Below are positions 10,190 to 21,331 of a DNA stretch of 32,906 nucleotides, piece after piece. The stretch is taken from contig JAUCBJ010006430.1 in assembly GCA_032718475.1 (NCBI GenBank), forward strand, positions 1-32,906. The letters run 5' to 3'. The translations under genes were made by a program, and so were the position numbers. Under the pieces are notes generated by a model. The model was given only the letters and a program-made list of their open reading frames with translations, ran no database searches and was not told the DNA's origin. This DNA is from Nemertoderma westbladi. Its lineage: Eukaryota > Xenacoelomorpha > Nemertodermatida > Nemertodermatidae. Position 1 is the stretch's first letter; each line of letters starts with the position of its first letter.

Positions 10190-10630
10190 TGCGTTTTGGA
10201 GGTTTATGGCTGTTCTGAATTCAATGGAATATATAATTATCGAACTAGACATCTCAAACTTGTATTTTTCGGAAGTGGGTTCAAAATTTGGTGCTAGCAT
10301 CAAATCAAATATATCAATTGATTGTGTCACCTTGTTTCTTGTGTTATACGGGCATGTGAGGGTTCTAAATTCAATGGAATGAGTAAAAATTTCATAAGAG
10401 TTTTCAAACTTGTATTTTTCGCCGGTGGGTGAAAATTGTTGTGCCAGCACCAAATTTTGGAAAATAAGTAAATTGATCAGTAGATAGTATCATCTTGTTT
10501 CTTGCGTTATACGGGTTTATGGTGGTCCTGAATCCAATGGAATGAATAAAAACAGCACTGGACATCGCAAACTTGTACTTTTTGGTGATGGGTACGGAAT
10601 TTGGTGATAGCACCATAATTTGCCAAATTA
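10190..10630 (-). repeat. three ~150-163-bp tandem repeats, frame-preserving on minus strand
   Basis: The word CAAACTTGTA starts at 10255, 10405 and 10568 (spacings of 150 and 163). Each unit also holds TTCAATGGAAT, a TTTGGTG-like block and TTGTTTCTTG(C/T)GTTATACGGG. On the minus strand the copies keep similar peptides (for example EKYKFEMSS, HSIGFRT, NPYNARNK) over two overlapping frames. I do not recognise the peptide. It may be decayed coding sequence or a non-coding subterminal repeat of the piggyBac-like element. Confidence 0.7.
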
Positions 10631-11080
10631 CGCCGAAAAACACAAGTAGCAATGATCTGGCATATTAGAAATGTATTCCATTAAAATCAGCGCCCTAGAA
10701 AACCTGAAAATTTGAATTTATAGCATCGTATAAGTGAATTAAAAATTTTGTGTTCTAAATGAAAAGTGCTGGTTACTTGTTTTTTTCAATTTTTTCCTAC
10801 GCAGAGAGGACTAAACAGCCATTTATGGTAATCATATCATTTTTAAATATTTAGCAATGTATTTTGCGCCCCAGAAAACACCTATTGAAAAACAATTTGC
10901 CGAAAAATGTAACTTTCAAATTTTGTGAAAATTCTGCACTACTTGTAATTTTGGTGCTGCAATATATACCACCCCAGTACATTTTTGCGAAATTTTTTTT
11001 TTTGGTCGGATCTACACTAGTGTGATACCTATATACAAACAAAAAATCAGACGTTTTCGTAAAAATTTGTAGATTTTAGA

Positions 11081-11130
11081 GGGGGGGGGGGGGGGGGGAG
11101 GGGAGGAAGGGGGTCGGGTCAATATGACCC
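11081..11130. repeat. poly-G run and palindrome near the element's right end
   Basis: Eighteen consecutive G residues (11081-11098) are followed by further G-blocks, then a GGGGGTC...GACCCCC inverted repeat. The G tract could form a quadruplex on the plus strand. Its length may be misestimated by sequencing. Confidence 0.8.
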
Positions 11131-11182
11131 CCTTCCCCGGTATTTGTTCAACATTTTATAGCCCGGGTACTAATAGGGTTAA

Positions 11183-14100
11183 TGTATTTTCGACCGACAT
11201 GAGATCTGAGAAAGTTATATAAGACTGAAAATTATAATTAAGCCGTAGTGCCTCAGTCATTTTGCATCTAAGCATAACATGTTGTTCTTCTGTTTGAACA
11301 GAGACTCCATCTGCAAACTGCATACCCGCTCGCACGATGGGGTCCGGCTCCACCTTCCCCTCTCAATCCTAAGGTTGTGAGAAATTAATCAAAGGCGCGT
11401 TAACGCTAGGCGTTTGTAGTCAGTTATTCCGGTATTACGGTGGATTTTTGATTTCGGTAGACCGCGTGCACCTTGAGTGATGGGTTTAAGGTTGTAGAGT
11501 AAGTATTAAATTTAGTAGCTGTTAGTGGCTTATTTCTAACCCGCACCTTAACCGATTCTAACGACACATCTAGATTAATTGAAACAGATGCTTTCAGGGT
11601 CTGGCAGCCATTACATCCATCACTTTCACAAATTTTTAGAGCCTGCTTGATTGGTAAATATCCATCCGTGATAGCCTCGTATTTCGTAACGAACTTTGTT
11701 TGTGCTTCTATAACTCTCGCTTGTGGAGGTTTCACTCCGAGCTCTAAAGTGCACAAGTCGTTTGGTGTACTTTCTCCTACCCCAACTAATGCTTTAAGTG
11801 CTTTAAAGTACACTTTTTCAATTGCTTTAATGTCGCCGGTGAACCATGATTCACAGCCGTAGAAAATAGATGCTGATAAGCAAGACTCAAAAATACGATA
11901 CTTTAAGAAGAAGTGCATAGCTTGGTTAGCACCACAGAAAATTATAAAATGATTAATTGATATTCATGACACCGGTTAGAGACTGTATTTTTAAGAGACA
12001 GATTTCATCTTGCCATCCTGCATAAACGGCGAGCCCAATTAAATGTACTCGTTGCAGTTCGACACACTAGTACCATTATAAGTAATGGTACTAGAATCAT
12101 CGGTACTACAGTTTATTACAAAAAAATTTGTTTTTTTCTGAATGAATTATCATTCCATAGTCTGTACAGTAATCTACTAATATTTTGAATTTTTCTTCGC
12201 ATGATTTACGTCAAGTCGATAATATGACTGAGTCATCCATTAGGAGTAAAATTTGTAATGCGCCTAGAATACCGTCGGTATGATATGCTAATCGTAATCT
12301 ACGCACAAACTCGTTCAAATATAAACAAAATAGTGTTAGGCTTAGTGTTAGCCTTAGTCCTAGATTAAAAATAATAACGGCGTCTTCTAACAGACACTTT
12401 GTACTTTTATAAACTGCACTAATAGCTAACAACATTTTTTCCCACATCCAGCCTTCTGCAAACACAATTTTTTTGTGTTAATTTTTTTTTCGAGGAACCT
12501 TATCGTACGCTTTACTGAAATCTATGAACATTACATATAATTTAATTTTTTTATTAACCGCATGATTTATCAATAAGCGTAAAGTCACAATTTGTTCGAT
12601 GCAACCCCTAAATTTCTGACACTTATAGAAACTAACCCAACGTACGAGATGAGAGTTTATCATACTGTCTCTTCGCCAGAGTATCCAGGATGCTTATCCC
12701 CCTATAATTACCACAACACAATCTGCCGCCATACTTATATAATACCACAAGTTTACTATAGCACCAGGAGAGCGGACACCAGCCTGAGTTATTAAACAGA
12801 GTGTTAAATATAGACAGCAGAAAAATCAGCCAACACCCGGGTAATCTGCATATTAGACCCAAACTCGTACCTAGAAATGATTTAATGATATTTAGATCAG
12901 CCAGGGTTTCTGCGAATTCTTTCTCGGTGAAGTTATTCTCTAAGAAGGGTACGTAGGGAGAATCCGGGTAGTCAGCTCGATTTCCTGACGCATCTTTGTC
13001 TCGCAGTAAGTACTCGTCATTATTCGTGTTTAAAAGATTTTCGAAATGGGACTTAAATTGTTTGTTTGTCGGTATCTTGTTACTTTGTTCGTTATGATCT
13101 AATTGCCCTTTCCAGTTAATAGCCTTCCAGATTTGCTTTGAATCATTATTAGAAAGTAGGCGTTCCCACCTTGAATAATTTGTCGAATTGTTTGAACACT
13201 GGTTGGTTGGTCGCTTCTGATTGCACTCTTGCGCTGATTGTGAGACTATTCCATTAAAATCATTGACAAGTGTGTCGATACCATCCTGCGTGAGCGTCAC
13301 TAATTCAATATTTGGTGGATGTATTATACACATCAATCTTTCGAATTGCTCACAGTCTACCGTTGTGTGGCGTTTACTGCTTATTACCATAGTCATACGG
13401 CTTGGACGTACCTCGGGGTCAGTGGTACCCAGTAAGGACGCGTGATAAACAAGTTTATGGTCGCTTTGAGTTAAGTTGGCAACAAGAACCAACTCAAGTG
13501 ACGCGTTATCGGAATGTCCAATGGACTGATTATGTTCCAGAGATTTCACGTACTGTATTATATTACCTTTTCCCAGTGCTAAATCAACCTCAGAAATCCA
13601 TCGAGATCCCTGTTTATACGATAGCCCACCCCCTAATTCCCGATCTCCTAGCCGTAGGTGGTTTAAAACAATGTATCGGTGGTTGAACAATTCTCTGCAA
13701 GCCGTTCACCAAGAGTATTTACTGCGTAGTCACAAGTACCGTTTCCATTTATATTTCCAACCCTAGAGTTTAGGTCACCAAATACAATTGCAGACTCTGT
13801 TTCCGATAACTTTGTGTGTAAGTTTGCAAATTGGATCGAATTAAAGTACGGCGAACTACTTGGTGGAATATAATACCCCCCCCCCCCCAAACGAACTCCT
13901 TGCAAACAGTTGAATTCAATCCAGATACACTCTGTCTCTCCATCGTTACCTAATTCGATCTTACAAATCTGATTCTCAAGGAAATGTTTAATGAATAGCC
14001 CTACTCCTCCCCGATTAGATTTTACCGAATATTTTCCTACACATTTAAACCCCGGTAAAAAAAATAGATCCTACAGTCTTTAATTCAGATACAAAAACTA

Positions 14101-14215
14101 AGTCAAATTCGCAAAAATATTCTATGAGATGGGGTGATAGAAGTTTATCTTTAACCCCGCACGCATTCCACGAGCACAGTTTTAAGACAGTAGAATTGTG
14201 CTCCGTGTTCCGCTA
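11183..14215 (-). pseudogene. LINE ORF2, APE endonuclease plus reverse transcriptase, broken
   Basis: This is the polyprotein of an APE-type LINE, read right to left. The endonuclease starts near 14180 with LCSWNACGVKDKL, then FDLVFVSELKT, NRGGVGLFIKH, a YYIPPSSSPYF block, VFGDLNSRVGN (about 13780) and the C-terminal SDH (13465-13457). The RT follows: NNFTEKEFAETLADL, then NYRGISILDTLAK, VMFIDFSKAYDKVPR (motif A, about 12510), and a degenerate motif C, LLLMDDSVILS, where YADD is expected. The C-terminal part (11918-11424) has YGCESWF and CTLELGVKPP, then a VQTEEQHV segment. At least four frame changes interrupt it, including one at a poly-C run near 13877. Clade CR1/L2-like by pattern. It is cut at 11183 by the piggyBac-like element. 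Confidence 0.8.
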
Positions 14216-14269
14216 AATCGAAGACATTGAATTGAAGCAGTCAATTACTATACCATCGCGAAGAAGAGT

Positions 14270-15032
14270 TCACTCGTGGTAATTCAACAGGATTTGACAT
14301 CCCTGATTACCTGGATACGTTTCTTCCTCCCATTTACACTGCCGCAATCTGGCCACTTCTTTCCGGATGTGTGGATGAACATCTTTCTTTATGTACACCT
14401 TGCTAAATGGATCTGATGCTTCCTTCAATTTCCGCACCTTTCCCAGTATGCGATCTCTGGCTGTTTTATCCTGCACTATAAGAAGCATTGGCCTCGGTCT
14501 ACCTCGTTGAGCTTGTGTATCCACCGCCATCCTTCCTAATCACTTTATCTCCCAATTCGCCCGGTCATTGTCCAGCTCTAGAACATTCATAAGTTGCTTA
14601 ACTTGGTCTGAATCATGATTGGGAGTGGAGCCTTCCGTAACACCCGTGATTATCAGGTTTTTTTTCCTGGCGTTGCATATCAATGGATTCCATGAAACCT
14701 TGTTGGTACTGGATTATCTGCATCGCTGAATCTAATTTAGTAGACAACTCGGCGACCTGCTCCTTTAGTTTCAAACTTTCTGGAACTTCTTTCCAAAGTA
14801 GAGATATCTCCTTCAGAATGCCAGCATTACTCGGGGTACCGATATTGTTTGCTTGAGACAAGCTGATGGTACTGGTACCGGTAGAATTAGTACTCTCCTT
14901 GAGTGGTGAGATGTCGTCTTCAAGGTACATAGCGAGAAGATTTTTGAGCTCTGCATTGGTCAGCTTGTTGACACCAGCATTACTCAATCGTCGCGCTGCA
15001 TCCAAGGTTGAATATTTGGCTCTATTAGCCAT
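14270..15032 (-). pseudogene. LINE ORF1 protein, frameshifted
   Basis: ORF1 of the same LINE. The first 139 codons from the ATG at 15032 give an N-terminal segment, a Ser/Thr-rich linker and a likely coiled coil (LKEQVAELSTKLDSAMQII, then QQGFMESIDMQRQ). A frameshift in an A-run near 14660 is followed in the next frame by NLIITGVTEG, the start of the RRM-like nucleic-acid-binding domain of LINE ORF1 proteins. A TGA near 14540 interrupts before the last open piece (14530-14270) with RPRPMLLIVQDKTARDRIL and VYIKKDVHPHIRKE, a conserved ORF1 C-terminal pattern. ORF1 normally coats the element RNA. Two lesions make it non-functional. Confidence 0.75.
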
Positions 15033-15121
15033 TACTAGTACAGTAATACCTTTATACTGACTGCTTGTTTCAGTCTTTAACCTTTACAGCAGTACATACT
15101 ATATATATATATATATATGTA

Positions 15122-18100
15122 TATAATAATATTTTAAGAATTCAAAAAGTGACAACTTATATGATCAATCACTAAAAATTTATTTTTTTATTATTAGCTT
15201 TCGATAGCTCTATCTATCTTTTTCAAATAAACGATATTCTAGAATTATTGCACTACAAATAATAATACTACGCTAGCGACTAATGAGTTTGTTAAATCTG
15301 TGAATCTTTAATCTTTATAATTCTTAAGGATTGAAAACATCAAGTCCAAAGTTATTGATCACCGCACCGCCTCTTTGAGAACATTCAAACCCAATGGTTG
15401 TAAAGTTTCCAACTGGCACTGCCATTCTCCCTCTTTAATTCTGAGTTTTTGTCGGTTCAGTTTTTTGTTTGCTGAGATCGGTAGACAATCAAATGGTGTA
15501 ATTCTGAAGTGTGCATTGTAAGAATGACCCGAGGTAGTAAAATGTCTGTCGATCGCAGTCGATGGTTTGTCATTAATTATCTTTGTCTTGTAGTTGGCTA
15601 TCCTAGGCTTTTAGTCCTCTGTTGAACAGATACCAAATAAGTTACATTTAAGGCAAGTCACCACATAAATAACATTTTTAGCATTGCAAGATAAATCATT
15701 CTTTATATAAACCCTGTGGCTTTTGTTAGTTGTTGAGCTGACATATTTTAAAGGTAATAATACTTTACAGGGGACACATGCTGTCACATTTATGAACTCC
15801 TAGAAAATCACTAGATGAAGGTTCCCTTGTACACCTCAGTCTGGATGGCGCAAGGATATTCTTTAAGGTTGGTGCACGGCGAGTTACAACTTCCAATTTA
15901 TGACTATTCCAAAAAGATTTTGTCATTGAATGTTCATCTAGAATTGTGGAATGTTTTGAAATAATCACCTTGGGGTTAGGTAATAGAGGGTCATTATTGT
16001 GTACATAGAAAAGTTGTTTCTTTTTATTCTTTCTAGGCTTGTCTTTTTTTACTTTAAGGGCTTGAAACTGCGTACTGACTGCTGCAGAAGCAAATTGTTG
16101 AGCAACAATTTTCTCATCCCAGCTTCTTGCGACAAATGCAGAACCATACTCTATGAGACTAGAAAAAAGATCTGAATCTAAACTACAATTCCTGCGCAAG
16201 CGTAAAGCTACACCATAAGGGATGTTTTGAATCTGTGAACGAGGATGTGCGCTTGAAGGACACAAATACTGATGTACGTCCATAGGCTTGTGATAATTTT
16301 TAGTTTGGATGTATCCACTGTCATCAATAAAAATAGTTAAATCCAGAAAATTTACTTCTTTACCAAATTGTTCTAACTTAAAGACAATCTTTCCGGGAAG
16401 TACTGTCTCATTTAAATGTGTGACTAAATTTGTAACAATATCTTCCGAAAAATTAATTCCAAAGGAAATAATGTCGTCTCGGTATCTTTTGTATTCTTGT
16501 GGACTTTTATTAAAGGAAGAACACTGCCGTGTCAATGAATTTGGCTCCCCATATATCAGTGTAGGTACAAGAATAAGAAGGTCCCATAGACTGAACCACC
16601 AGACTGGGTGAAGTGTTTGCCATTGAAAGCACAATTATTGTTTTTTTAAGCAAATTTTAAGGCAAATTTTAAGAGCTTCTAATATGCATTCATTAGGTGG
16701 GTCACCTTCTGCAACAATTGTTCTGTATTGTTCCAGAGTTTCCTCAACTGCCGCTAAACCCATGTATTTATCAACTGAAGGGAAGAAATTTGATACATCA
16801 AGGCACAAAAAGCTAGAGTTTGGCGGAAGGGGAGCTAGACATTCATTGATATCTCGTATCCAAATCAAAACGTCAAATGTATTTTTTAGAAAAGCATCAT
16901 GTTTGCTACCAAACTCGTGTAAATAATATTCAACAAACTTGCCCAAACGCTCAGTAACTGATCCACAGGCGGATTGAATATGAATATACCTCAATGGATG
17001 ATTTTCCTTGTGTGTTTTCACATTTCCAAATACTGTACCTGGTTGTGGGTCCTGGCCAATGAGCCAATCCTTGCATTCAATGATTGTTTTCAAATTTTTC
17101 CATTTTAAAACAAATTGAGTCACTTAATTAAATAATCTACAGAACGATCAAAATCGTGCTGTTTAAAGCAAGATTTATCTTCTAAGTGTCGTTCAACACT
17201 ACTACAATATGTTGAATTTTTAAGACCAACAAATCGTTGTGAACCTCTATCTTGAATCCTAATAACACTTTCGCTCCCTATGGTGCCACATGTTTTCTTT
17301 AATTTAGTTAAAGCAATTCTCTCACTTTTACTTAAATTATCTTTTGTTTTAATTCGTTTAGTTACATCAAATAAATCAGTTCTAATCTCATTCAAAAATT
17401 GTTCTAGAATCGGATTGTTAGAGTTCAATGAAAAACGAGATTTACCGGGCCACGGTTTTTTTCGTGGATGAAAATCAGGTGCTGTTTCACTTTCAACAGC
17501 CTGATCGTCTTCTATGTGAACTACTGTAACCCCTAAATTTGCCTTCTTATCTTGCATGTAATTATCAAATTTTATTCTTATAGATGAAGCAAATTTTATA
17601 AAGTCTATGTTCGCCTGATACAAATCAGCATGTGGAGGAATTGGGCAAAACGAAGGTCCTTTCTTGAGCAATAAAATTGCTGGGTCATCGATTTCTATGT
17701 CTTCATAGACAACAGGATCAAATACAGTAGGGTCGCATTTGTTCATGACATTGAATCCACTAATCTATTTTCGATTTTTTTGCGTCTGTTTAAGTAATTA
17801 AGTCTACGTTGTGCGGATCTCTGAGGTCCAGGTTTATGTCTTTTATGAGACAACAAATTATAGTATAAAACATTGTTGTGGTTTGAAGCAGAGCGGGTTT
17901 CATTCATTAAACTGTTCCACTTTTTTTATCAGACGCTGTCTCACTGTACGAGAAGTGTTTTTCATGTGATCATAAACGCGGGACAAGATTGAATTCAAAT
18001 TATCATAGGTGATAGAAGATGATTTAGCTCTCATAAAAAGACTAAGAAAATGTCTTCGCCTCGTCTCGGCATGAAGAGAAACAACTTCCAAAATATTTAA

Positions 18101-18359
18101 TTCGGCTTTAAAAATATTATTTTTAGCTTTAATGCGAACCTGTTCAAAATGAATAGAATTACCAGGTAAATTAAGGTTTAATCAAGAAATTATCTTTGAA
18201 GTTGACCCAAAATTAGTTGCGAGCCTAAATTTATTAATTGTAGGAACAAAATTCTTGGTACAATCGCCATTCATCCACAGTCAAAAATTAATATAAGTTT
18301 AAATTAAGTAAAGAAAGTTAGGGAATATGACTGTAGTGTGTGAGATCAAGTTGTTTTAG
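15122..18359 (-). pseudogene. Penelope-like element A, nearly full length, broken
   Basis: Retroelement encoding an RT joined to a GIY-YIG endonuclease, read right to left. Pieces are: N-terminal region (18091-17900, basic); 17746-17120 with LLLKKGPSFCPIP, a pattern typical of the start of Penelope RTs; 17123-16635 with FLCLDVSNFFPSVD (motif A); 16634-15765 with YKRYRDDI (motif C) and VNFLDLTIF; then the GIY-YIG domain near 15690-15370 in another frame. Lesions include a one-base phase change at 17122, a ~13-base duplication near 16650 that destroys motif B, a 5-base net deletion near 15775, and a TAA (15610-15612) within the endonuclease. The 3' boundary is set by homology with element B. 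Confidence 0.85.
15196..15226 (-). other. hairpin followed by GAAA at the Penelope A 3' end
   Basis: Minus strand reads TTTGAAAAAGATAG, a short loop, CTATCGAAAGCT. The GATAG/CTATC stem followed by GAAA has the layout of stem II and the 3' core of a hammerhead ribozyme. The 5' core CUGAUGA is not intact. The same block is kept in element B. Hammerhead motifs are known in Penelope-like terminal repeats. Confidence 0.35.
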
Positions 18360-20301
18360 TATAATAATATTTTAAGAATTCAAAAAGTGACAACTTATAT
18401 GATCAATCACTAAAAATTTATTTTTTTATTATTAGCTTTCGATAGCTCTATCTATCTTTTTCAAATAAACGATATTCTAGAATTATTGCACTACAAATAA
18501 TAATACTACCCTAGCAACTAATGAGTTTGTTAAATCTGTGAATCTTCAATCTTTATAATTCTTAAGGATTGAAAACATCAAGTCCAAAGTTATTGATCAC
18601 CGCCTCGTTGAGAACATTCAAACCCATTGGTTGTAAAGTTTCCAACCGGCACTGCCATTCTCCCTCTTTAATTCTGAGTTTTTGTCGTTTCAGTTTTTTG
18701 TTTGCTGAGATCGGTAGACAATCAAATGGTGTAATTCTGAAGTGTGCATTGTAAGAATGACCCGAGGTAGTAAAATGTCTGTCGATGGCAGTCGATGGTT
18801 TGTCATTAATTATCTTTGTATTGTAGTTGGCTATCCTAGGCTTTAAGTCCTCTGTTGAACCGATACCAAATAAGTTACATTTAAGGCAAGTCACCACATA
18901 AATAACATTTTTAGCATTGCAAGATAAATCATTCTTTATATAAACCCTGTGGCTTTTGTTAGTTGTTGAGCTGACATATTTTAAAGGTAATAATACTTTA
19001 CAGGGGACACATGCCGCTCTGACACTTATATGAACTCCTAGAAAATCACTAGATGAAGGTTCCCTTGTACACCTCAGTCTGGATGGCGCAAGGATATTCT
19101 TTAAGGTTGGTGCGCGGCGAGTTACAACTTCCAATTTATGACTATTCCAAAAAGATTTTGTCATTGAATGTTCATCTAGAATTGTGGAATGTTTTGAAAT
19201 AATCACCTTGGGGTTAGGTAATAGAGGGTCATTATTGTGTACATAGAAAAGTTGTTTCTTTTTATTCTTTCTAGGCTTGTCTTTTTTTACTTTAAGGGCT
19301 TGAAAGTGCGTACTGACTGCTGCAGAAGCAAATTGTTGAGCAACAATTTTCTCATCCCAGCCTCTTGCGACAAATGCAGAACCATACTCTATGAGACTAG
19401 AAAAAAGATCTGAATCTAAACTACAATTCCTGCGCAAGCGTAAAGCTACACCATAAGGGATGATTTGAATCTGTGAACGAGGATGTGCGCTTGAAGGACA
19501 CAAATACTGATGTACGTCCATAGGCTTGTGATATTTTTTAGTTTGGATGTATCCACTGTCATCAATAAAAATAGTTGAATCCAGAAAATTTACTTCTTTA
19601 CCAAATTGTTCTAACTTAAAGACAATCTTTCCGGGAAGTACTGTCTCATTTAAATGTGTGACTAAATTTGTAACAATATCTTCCCAAAAATTAATTCCAA
19701 AGGAAATAATGTCGTCTCGGTATCTTTTGTATTCTTGTGGACTTTTATTAAAGGAAGAACACTGCCGTGTCAATGAATTTGGCTCCCCATATATCGGTGT
19801 AGGTACAAGAATAAGAAGGTCCCATAGCTGAACCCCCAGACTGGGTGAAGTGTTTGTCATTGAAAGCACAATTATTGCTTTCAAGGCAAATTTTAAGAGC
19901 TTCTAATATGCATTCATTAGGTGGGTCACCTTCTGCAAGAAGTGTTCTGTATTGTTCCAGAGTTTCCTCAACTGCCGCTAAACCCATGCAGTTATCAACT
20001 GAAGGGAAGAAATTTGATACATCAAGGCACAAAAAGCTAGAGTTTGGCGGAAGGGGAGCTAGACGTTCATTGATATCTCGTATCCAAATCAAAATGTCAA
20101 ATGTATTTTTTAGAAAAGCATCATGTTTGCTACCAAACTCATGTAAATAATATTCAACAAACTTGCCCAAACGCTCAGTAACTGATCCACAGGCGGATTG
20201 AATATGAATATACCTCAATGGATGATTTTCCTTGTGTGTTTTCACATTTCCAAATACTGTACCTGGTTGTGGGTCCTGGCCAATGAGCCAATCCTTGCAT
20301 T
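18360..20301 (-). pseudogene. Penelope-like element B, 5'-truncated, tandem with A
   Basis: Close copy of element A in the same orientation, directly upstream of it (minus-strand sense). It starts inside the RT (truncated next to the GNVKTHKENHPLRYIH block) and keeps motif A (CLDVSNFFPSVD), motif B (QSGGSAMGPSYSC), motif C (YKRYRDDI) and an uninterrupted C-terminus. In the 440-codon frame 19884-18562, RYRDD is at residues 54-58, VNFLD near 98-102, a CVPC pair at 292-295, and the GIY-YIG region at 327-350 (VIYVVTC, FGIGST, R350), ending with W410-Q411 and GLN. The first GIY-YIG glycine is V here. A one-base deletion near 19827 breaks the frame between motifs B and C. The endonuclease is better preserved than in A. 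Confidence 0.85.
18434..18465 (-). other. hairpin followed by GAAA at the Penelope B 3' end
   Basis: Same block as at the end of element A: GATAG, loop, CTATC, GAAA on the minus strand, without an intact CUGAUGA. Conserved between both copies. Confidence 0.35.
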
Positions 20302-20391
20302 CAATACTAAAATATTATACTAAAACAACTTGATCTCACACCCTACAGTCATATTCCCTAACTTTCTTTACTTAATTTAAACTTATATATA
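20302..20391 (+). repeat. inverted copy of the Penelope A/B junction
   Basis: The reverse complement of this ~88-base segment matches 18289-18375: AAGTTTAAATTAAGTAAAGA, AAGTTAGGGAATATGACTGTAG and GTGTGAGATCAAGTTGTTTTAG, and it continues into TATAATATTTTAG, the first bases of element B's 3' end. It therefore includes the junction itself, not only element A's 5' end. Element B is flanked by inverted repeats as a result. Confidence 0.8.
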
Positions 20392-20430
20392 TGTATATAT
20401 ACTGTATATATATACAGTATATATATTACT
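20385..20430. repeat. AT-rich palindromic microsatellite
   Basis: TATATATACTGTATATATATACAGTATATATA, a self-complementary run (centre near 20410). The following stretch to 21200 has no gene I recognise. One 70-codon frame (20556-20768) has no motif. Confidence 0.8.
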
Positions 20431-21215
20431 CGTAGATTAATAAACTAAAGAACTACATTTGGAATGAGAAATGAGATAAATCAGGAATGAGAAAATTCCA
20501 ACATAGAGTAATATAATTGTAATACTAATGATTATAGAGTTATACATCCCTAACTGTGATGATACTGCTGTCTCCATGTCATCAACTAATAGCAATTACT
20601 GATTTATGTATTGATGATGCCTCATCGGATGTTAGAACTTCCTCCAGAATTTTGTTGGCCTGTAAGAATTATGGGTACTTAGGTAGAAATACACAACATT
20701 GGCGTTTAGTCAAAAGGAATAACAACGTTATCCTTCAACAAATCAATGAATCGGTGATATTAAATTAAATCGGTTTATATTATTTATATGGTTCAAAATT
20801 TAAATTTACCTTACGCTTTAAACACTACATTCGACTTGATAAAAGAAAAAAAATTTAGACAACATATGGTATTAACAGAAAGCACTAAAAGATAAACGCC
20901 AAAATGAAATTATTAACCCTCAGGCTCAACTATTTATTATTAAATTTCTATATAATGTTAAAAACAATACGCAGTAATTTTAGTAACTGCGAAATCCCAA
21001 TTATACTGTTTCATATTTATAAATATGACCTCAGTTATCACACATATTTCTAGTTTTTATTGCAATTCATTTGATTCCATAAGTAGGAAACTGCCAAATT
21101 GGCCCTGTGTACCATACACATGATACGATGCCCCTACATTCATGTGCGCCATATATTATGATTGAGTGTTGATTGTCGGCATTGATGACTGACTGTGTGT
21201 TGTCGATTTTTATTA

Positions 21216-21331
21216 GGATGTACCATATTCTAGATGAACAACTCTCTGGATGGTACTATGGAGCTGAACTAGGGCTCATTGGAATATTAACTCCATGGAT
21301 GTTAGGAGATAGTGAGGATGTAGAAGATTAA
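21216..21331 (+). other. possible 3' terminal exon, unassigned
   Basis: A pyrimidine-rich TTTTTATTAG, resembling a splice acceptor, is followed by a 37-codon frame with ATG at 21218 and TAA at 21329. It reads LDEQLSGWYYGAELGLIGIL, then TPWMLGD and an acidic end. The GW.YG....G...P spacing loosely recalls the last part of an SH3 domain, with one extra residue and no Y at the usual place. Too short to assign; chance is quite possible. The remaining sequence to 22387 has no recognised gene. Confidence 0.15.

Larger units (their letters stand above)
9566..11178. mobile_element. piggyBac-like non-autonomous element, 1.61 kb
   Basis: TTAA flanks both sides (9562-9565 and 11179-11182), the target site of piggyBac elements. 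The termini are inverted: left CCCTCTTCATACCC and right (reverse complement) CCCTATTAGTACCC, 11 of 14 identical. The right subterminal region has a GGGTCAATATGACCC palindrome (about 11115-11129), as I recall from piggyBac-type MITEs. There is no transposase: no DDD-type frame is readable. Internally it has an AT microsatellite, a threefold ~155-base repeat and a poly-G run. Both LINE sides line up in frame when the element is skipped, which independently supports these borders. Confidence 0.65.
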
